Shown here: in pieces, positions 60,572 to 64,000 of the stretch
Layout: every line of letters begins with the position of its first letter
How positions within the stretch are numbered: position 1 is the stretch's first letter
Origin: UBA5486 sp036744795
GTDB taxonomy: Bacteria; Bacillota; UBA4882; UBA10575
NCBI GenBank assembly: GCA_036744795.1
Contig: DAIOHK010000010.1
Coordinates: 7,375-71,374 of the forward strand
Length of the DNA: 64,000 nt
Direction: 5' to 3'
Program-made: the position numbers and the translations under genes
Notes under the pieces: model-generated
Told to the model about the DNA's origin: nothing
The model's database searches: none
Seen by the model: the letters and a program-made list of their open reading frames with translations, nothing else

Positions 60572-61492
60572 TTAAATTCCCTGTAAAGGTTGAGCTTGCT
60601 CAGGTACTTCCAACTGGATTCTTTTGAGTTGAAAATTGCTAGCGGAAATATTCAGATCTAGATCAATCCGTTCTTCAGCTGTCTCGTAATTTGTGGAGAC
60701 ATATCTTTTATTAATGGGGATAAACCCTAATTCCTCCAGATTGGTTTTGGTTAGAGCTCCGTCAAGACTTACTTTTATTCCGGTGGTTTCAGGAATGAGA
60801 ATTTCAAGGTTAGAGGCGCCGGCTTTTACTTTTACGATGGCATGTTTACCATTACCACCTAATTTGATCGCCATATCACTAGCTCCAAAATTAAGATCAA
60901 GCCGGTAGAGGGGAATATCTTTCAGATTTATATCTCCCTTTACTGCTCCAGTATGGATTAAAAGTTTCCAAGAGATTCGGGGTGAGAGATTTATTTCCCA
61001 AACGGGTTCCTGGCGAGTAAATCTAAAATACTTAATCCTGTTATTTTCGGGCCTGATTTTCAGTTTTAAATTTTTATCCAAATCAGCAATACTAATGATC
61101 GCAGGAATTCCTTGAAGATGACCTTCGGCCCAGTTTTCGTTGGCCGCTCCGATTGCCAATTTTCCGGCACCAAAATTGAGATCTAATGCTCCGGTGGAGA
61201 GTGCCAGGTAATCGGAAGAACTAACTTGAAAATGCTCGTTGGTTTTTTCAAATGTGGTTTTCAAAAAAAAGAGAATAATACCACCAATGACCAGAATAGT
61301 GATGGCGAAAGCAATTCCACGGGGTATCTTTCCTTTCCAAAGGAAACTGACACCAAGAAGGATTAGCAATAGTGGTCCGATGACCGGCAATAAGCGGATA
61401 AGATGCCATGAACCGTATCCTAGGTTATTCATTAATAAAATTGTACCTAAGAGAATAAGGAAGAGACCCCCTATAAAGTTAGTTGGTTTCAA
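60572..61492 (-). CDS. LiaF/toastrack-like membrane protein
   Basis: 306 aa. Three to four N-terminal hydrophobic helices (residues 8-85: FIGGLFLILLGTILLMNNLG, LLPVIGPLLLILLGVSFLW, FAITILVIGGIILFFL), then a beta-rich soluble domain with the repeated pattern GALDLNFGAGKLAIG and YRLDLNFGASDMAIKLGGNG, typical of the DUF5668/LiaF-like toastrack fold in cell-envelope stress proteins. No two-component system lies next to it. It starts behind AAAGGAGG. Confidence 0.82.
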   Translation of the reverse strand: MKPTNFIGGLFLILLGTILLMNNLGYGSWHLIRLLPVIGPLLLILLGVSFLWKGKIPRGIAFAITILVIGGIILFFLKTTFEKTNEHFQVSSSDYLALSTGALDLNFGAGKLAIGAANENWAEGHLQGIPAIISIADLDKNLKLKIRPENNRIKYFRFTRQEPVWEINLSPRISWKLLIHTGAVKGDINLKDIPLYRLDLNFGASDMAIKLGGNGKHAIVKVKAGASNLEILIPETTGIKVSLDGALTKTNLEELGFIPINKRYVSTNYETAEERIDLDLNISASNFQLKRIQLEVPEQAQPLQGI

Positions 61493-61550
61493 GATAATTC
61501 CTCCTTTTATTCTAGATTAGGAATAGTATTAGAAAATGCCTTCGAAGATT

Positions 61551-61636
61551 GTCGATTCAACCGGCTTTGATTTAAATTACTGCGTGATGTTAATGTGACC
61601 GGCGTGAGCGACTTGGTAGCCAGCGTGAGCGACTAC
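61551..61636 (-). repeat. Copy of dispersed palindromic repeat family 2, inverted
   Basis: The reverse complement of this stretch matches the copy at 33533-33611: GTCGCTCACGCTGGCTACCA, GTCGCTCACGCCGGTCAC, AACATCACGCAGTAATTTAA, AAGCCGGTTGAATCGAC. Confidence 0.82.
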
Positions 61637-61778
61637 CTGGTTACTACTTTTTAACTATAATAGTCAAGATTACCAACTTAATAATACACCAATCTTCAAA
61701 CAAATGAAAGAGCGGGTGGCTATAGAACAAAAATATATTTAAAAAATAGGAGAAGGTTTTTAAAGTTCGTATAATCCA

Positions 61779-61818
61779 GAAGAGGCTGTTCCTAAAAAAA
61801 CAAGAACAGCCTCTTCTT
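61779..61818. terminator. Hairpin at the end of the ABC-F gene
   Basis: AGAAGAGGCTGTTC pairs with GAACAGCCTCTTCT around an A-rich (minus strand U-rich) loop. The T-run lies on the plus-strand side, so termination of minus-strand transcripts would be atypical. Confidence 0.6.
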
Positions 61819-61819
61819 T

Positions 61820-63568
61820 TTATTTAAGTTTAGCTTTAAGAAGATTAGCTTTTTTAGCAAGGGAGAGATATTTGGCAGAGAGTGTTTCTTTCTCCCCTTC
61901 ATCACGGATACTATCCAACTTTCCAGCAAGGAAGGAGAGTTCACACTCCAATCTAGCAATCTCTTCTCTGATAGTGGTTGCAGTATGTTGGAGCTGATCG
62001 TTTTGTTCTAATTGCCGTTTACGTTGATAATAATCATATCCGCCTGGACAGAGCCAGAGGCGTTGTTCTTCAATACGGATTATTTTGTTGGCCACTTGTT
62101 GTAGAAAATATCGGTCATGGGAGACAAAGAGGATTGTACCGGTAAATTCCGTTAAGACTCTCTCAATTTTCTCTTTGGCTACTATATCTAGGTAGTTCGT
62201 TGGTTCGTCTAAAATCAAAAGGTTAGGTGCAGAAAGGATTATTTTCGCTAGGGAGACCCGGGATTTTTCTCCCATGCTTAATGAGGAGATTAATTTATAA
62301 ACTGTATTGCCAGGGAAGAGCAAAGAAGCTAAGAGGGTTCTAGCTTCGGTTTCCATTATCTCCGAAGCACCGGTAACTTCTTCGAGAATGGTATGATTAG
62401 GGTGTAAGTTATTTAATTCCTGGTCAAAATATCCGATCTGAACTGAAGGGCTGATGGATACCAAACCCTCATAATCTTTATCCAAACCGGCTATAATTTT
62501 AAGCAGTGTGGTTTTACCGGTACCATTCTCACCGATGACCCCGATCTTATCACCCTTTGATAAAGCAAATGAAACATGAGAAAAGATTTCTTTTGTTCCG
62601 TATCGCTTAGACAGGTTTTCTGCTCGTACCGGATAGCGGGGGAGTCTTTGGTTAAGAAGACCTTTGTTAATGATCTCAAAAGCCGGAGAGAGGGCTTGTT
62701 TTGGTTTTTCCATCTTATTTTCAATAAGTTTTTCCAGCTTTTGCTTTTTTGCTCGGATAACGGCAGCATGTTTCTTAGCTTTTGCCCGTAGAAAATCATT
62801 TTGACCGGCAGCACGATGAGCACGATCATACCAATTTTTTCGTGAAGTAATCTCTTCATGAAGATGGGCGATTTGGGTCTGCTCTTTGTCGTAACGTTTG
62901 GTAGCTTCTTGGTTTTCTATGTTTTTTTGCGTTTTATAATTTTCATAGTTACCGGTATAAACCCGCAACTCTGATTTAGTGAGTTCCCAAATTTTCTTTA
63001 CTACACGATTTAAGAAGTAACGATCATGGGAAATTAGCAAGTAGGTTTTATTAAGTTGAATTAAGTAATCTTCCAGCCATTCCAAGGTTTTAAGGTCTAA
63101 ATGATTTGTAGGTTCATCGAGTAATAACAGGTCAAAGTCATTAATTAGGATCTTAGCGAGTTGGAGCTTAGTTTTTTCCCCACCGCTTAGAGTATGGACA
63201 GAAGAGTGCCACCTATTTTCCATAAAACCCAGCATGGTCAAGGCTTTTTTAACTTCTGCTTCTCGTTGATAAGAAGATCGTTCAATGTTATATGCCAAAT
63301 AAGATGAATAAACTTCGTCAAAGAGAGAAACTTCCGTGGTAAAGGAGGGGTATTGGTCAATGGAAAGTATTTTCAGAGTGGAGCTGCTAAAATTAATCAA
63401 ACCTTCATCAGCGGTTTCTTGGTCGATGAGCAGTTTTAACAAGGTGGTTTTTCCAATACCGTTAGCCCCGACTAAACCGATTTTTTCACTGGGAGAGATC
63501 CGTCCGGAAATACCGGTAATGATGGGTCTTCCCTGATAACTTTTCTTTAAATTGGTAAAAGACAGCAT
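61820..63568 (-). CDS. ABC-F family ATPase (ribosome-associated, possible antibiotic-resistance type)
   Basis: 582 aa without membrane segments, two ATPase domains. Domain 1: Walker A GANGIGKTT, signature LSGGEKTK, Walker B LLLLDEPTNHLDL. Domain 2: GENGTGKTT, LSMGEKSR, LLILDEPTNYLDI. Between them is the basic interdomain linker that enters the ribosomal exit site (about residues 225-300; RAKAKKHAAVIRAKKQKLEK), and a C-terminal coiled coil ends the protein. A leader peptide and terminator upstream suggest drug-inducible expression, as for Vga, Lsa and Msr-type proteins. Whether it is a resistance or housekeeping factor cannot be decided from sequence. Confidence 0.92.
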   Translation of the reverse strand: MLSFTNLKKSYQGRPIITGISGRISPSEKIGLVGANGIGKTTLLKLLIDQETADEGLINFSSSTLKILSIDQYPSFTTEVSLFDEVYSSYLAYNIERSSYQREAEVKKALTMLGFMENRWHSSVHTLSGGEKTKLQLAKILINDFDLLLLDEPTNHLDLKTLEWLEDYLIQLNKTYLLISHDRYFLNRVVKKIWELTKSELRVYTGNYENYKTQKNIENQEATKRYDKEQTQIAHLHEEITSRKNWYDRAHRAAGQNDFLRAKAKKHAAVIRAKKQKLEKLIENKMEKPKQALSPAFEIINKGLLNQRLPRYPVRAENLSKRYGTKEIFSHVSFALSKGDKIGVIGENGTGKTTLLKIIAGLDKDYEGLVSISPSVQIGYFDQELNNLHPNHTILEEVTGASEIMETEARTLLASLLFPGNTVYKLISSLSMGEKSRVSLAKIILSAPNLLILDEPTNYLDIVAKEKIERVLTEFTGTILFVSHDRYFLQQVANKIIRIEEQRLWLCPGGYDYYQRKRQLEQNDQLQHTATTIREEIARLECELSFLAGKLDSIRDEGEKETLSAKYLSLAKKANLLKAKLK

Positions 63569-63607
63569 GATATTATCATCTCCTTTTTAGAGTTGGAGAT
63601 GGTATTA

Positions 63608-63644
63608 AAAAACAAAAAGCAGTTAAACACTTAGTTTAACTGCG
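63608..63644 (-). terminator. Attenuator terminator upstream of the ABC-F gene
   Basis: On the minus strand GCAGTTAAAC-TAAGT-GTTTAACTGC is followed by TTTTTGTTTTTT, about 50 bp before the ABC-F start codon. A terminator between promoter and gene indicates attenuation. Confidence 0.9.
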
Positions 63645-63703
63645 GAGCGATCGGATAACTTAAAAAATATTTTTGTAAAGGCAAACTAGTTCTCCAAAGT
63701 GTT

Positions 63704-63713
63704 CTTTAACTAC
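63704..63713 (-). promoter_or_regulatory. Candidate antiterminator segment
   Basis: GTAGTTAAAG (minus strand) can pair with GTTTAACTGC, the 3' arm of the downstream terminator, with one G-U pair and a terminal mismatch. It could thereby replace the terminator stem. Confidence 0.5.
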
Positions 63714-63813
63714 CATCCCCTTAATAACGATAATAAAAGTCAAAGCTTATTAGAAAATACGCTAATAAGAAATGATTCTTAATCACCGTTAATTAAGAGA
63801 GCTATGTGATTGG

Positions 63814-63837
63814 TTAGCTAAAAAACACTTTCTTCAT
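63814..63837 (-). CDS. Leader peptide of the ABC-F gene
   Basis: ATG and six further codons (MKKVFFS, then TAA). GGAGG lies 5 bases before the ATG. It sits between the promoter (-10 at 63902) and the attenuator terminator. Short leader peptides on which a drug-blocked ribosome stalls are known for inducible erm, msr and vga-type genes; the role here is inferred. Confidence 0.75.
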   Translation of the reverse strand: MKKVFFS

Positions 63838-63901
63838 TTTAACCTCCGGCGCGACGGGTTTTCTGGAGAAAACCAAGTTAGTCGTTTTTTACTTTAATTG
63901 T

Positions 63902-63930
63902 ATTATACCGTAGGTTTTTGATTGAAGCAA
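63902..63930 (-). promoter_or_regulatory. Promoter of the ABC-F leader
   Basis: On the minus strand TTGCTT (63930-63925), 17-bp spacer, TATAAT (63907-63902). The transcript would start near 63895, giving a leader of about 325 nt. To the right of it (63931-64000) I see no gene. Confidence 0.8.
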
Positions 63931-64000
63931 GGAGAAAATGAAAGCTGTATGTGTCAAGTTTTCGTTGGCACTTTTTTCTTACAAAATCATCCACTACTAT

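Noticed and set aside
62491..62859. Second minus-strand ORF of 122 codons within the ABC-F gene
   Set aside because: Frame-shifted reading of the ABC-F coding sequence with no independent features.

Overview
The window is AT-rich chromosomal DNA that looks like a saccharolytic, probably anaerobic member of the Firmicutes (Bacillota): strong Shine-Dalgarno sequences, frequent TTG and GTG starts, UppP, NDK, MarR/TipA-type regulators, ABC-F and BmrCD-like exporters. Several features point to a double-membrane (diderm) Firmicute: two sugar-binding proteins with ordinary signal peptides and no lipobox, a LolA-like protein next to LolCDE-like ABC genes and a predicted outer-membrane beta-barrel ending in Phe, and an alpha-2-macroglobulin/PBP1C pair. 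This placement is inference; no rRNA or other marker gene is present, and I saw no tRNA, CRISPR array or intact insertion sequence.

Layout. 0.1-3.6 kb: PAP2 phosphatase, a BcrAB-like ABC exporter and UppP, all concerned with undecaprenyl-pyrophosphate or bacitracin-type stress. 3.7-4.3 kb: PIN toxin/antitoxin. 4.7-6.0 kb: a frameshifted copper-amine-oxidase-domain surface protein. 6.3-12.6 kb: a sucrose regulon (binding protein, two permeases, fructokinase remnant, LacI regulator, sucrose phosphorylase) with the same 16-bp operator in front of both transcription units. 12.8-15.2 kb: ndk, then two Uma2 nuclease-like proteins, one fused to a Phd-type and one to an excisionase-type DNA-binding domain. 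15.5-20 kb: MATE pump, 5'-nucleotidase with LysM, LysM-G5-M23 endopeptidase. 20.5-23 kb: AraC regulator and GH4 glycosidase. 23.3-27.5 kb: MarR and a heterodimeric ABC exporter.

28.3-34.9 kb: TetR, methyltransferase remnant, LolD-like ATPase, two FtsX permeases, LolA-like protein and beta-barrel, the best candidate for a little-described trans-envelope system. 35-39.6 kb: helicase relic, PutP, thiosulfate/sulfur transport with rhodanese, TipA-like regulator. 40-44 kb: a second sugar ABC operon whose LacI regulator survives only as a C-terminal relic. 44.3-52.4 kb: alpha-2-macroglobulin and PBP1C. 52.7-57 kb: a MacAB-like ABC efflux cluster. 57.3-60.5 kb: a third, decaying sugar operon (intact LacI, cupin with internal stop, permease lacking its N-terminus, intact second permease). 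60.6-64 kb: a LiaF-like membrane protein and an ABC-F protein preceded by a promoter, a 7-codon leader peptide and a terminator that together form a classic attenuation leader.

Two dispersed intergenic palindromic repeat families run through the window: a MITE-like element of about 150 bp (full copies at 21414 and 32589) and a REP/BIME-like family (seven copies, mostly 33-62 kb). Copies of the second family sit beside decayed genes, which suggests that repeats and gene loss are linked here.
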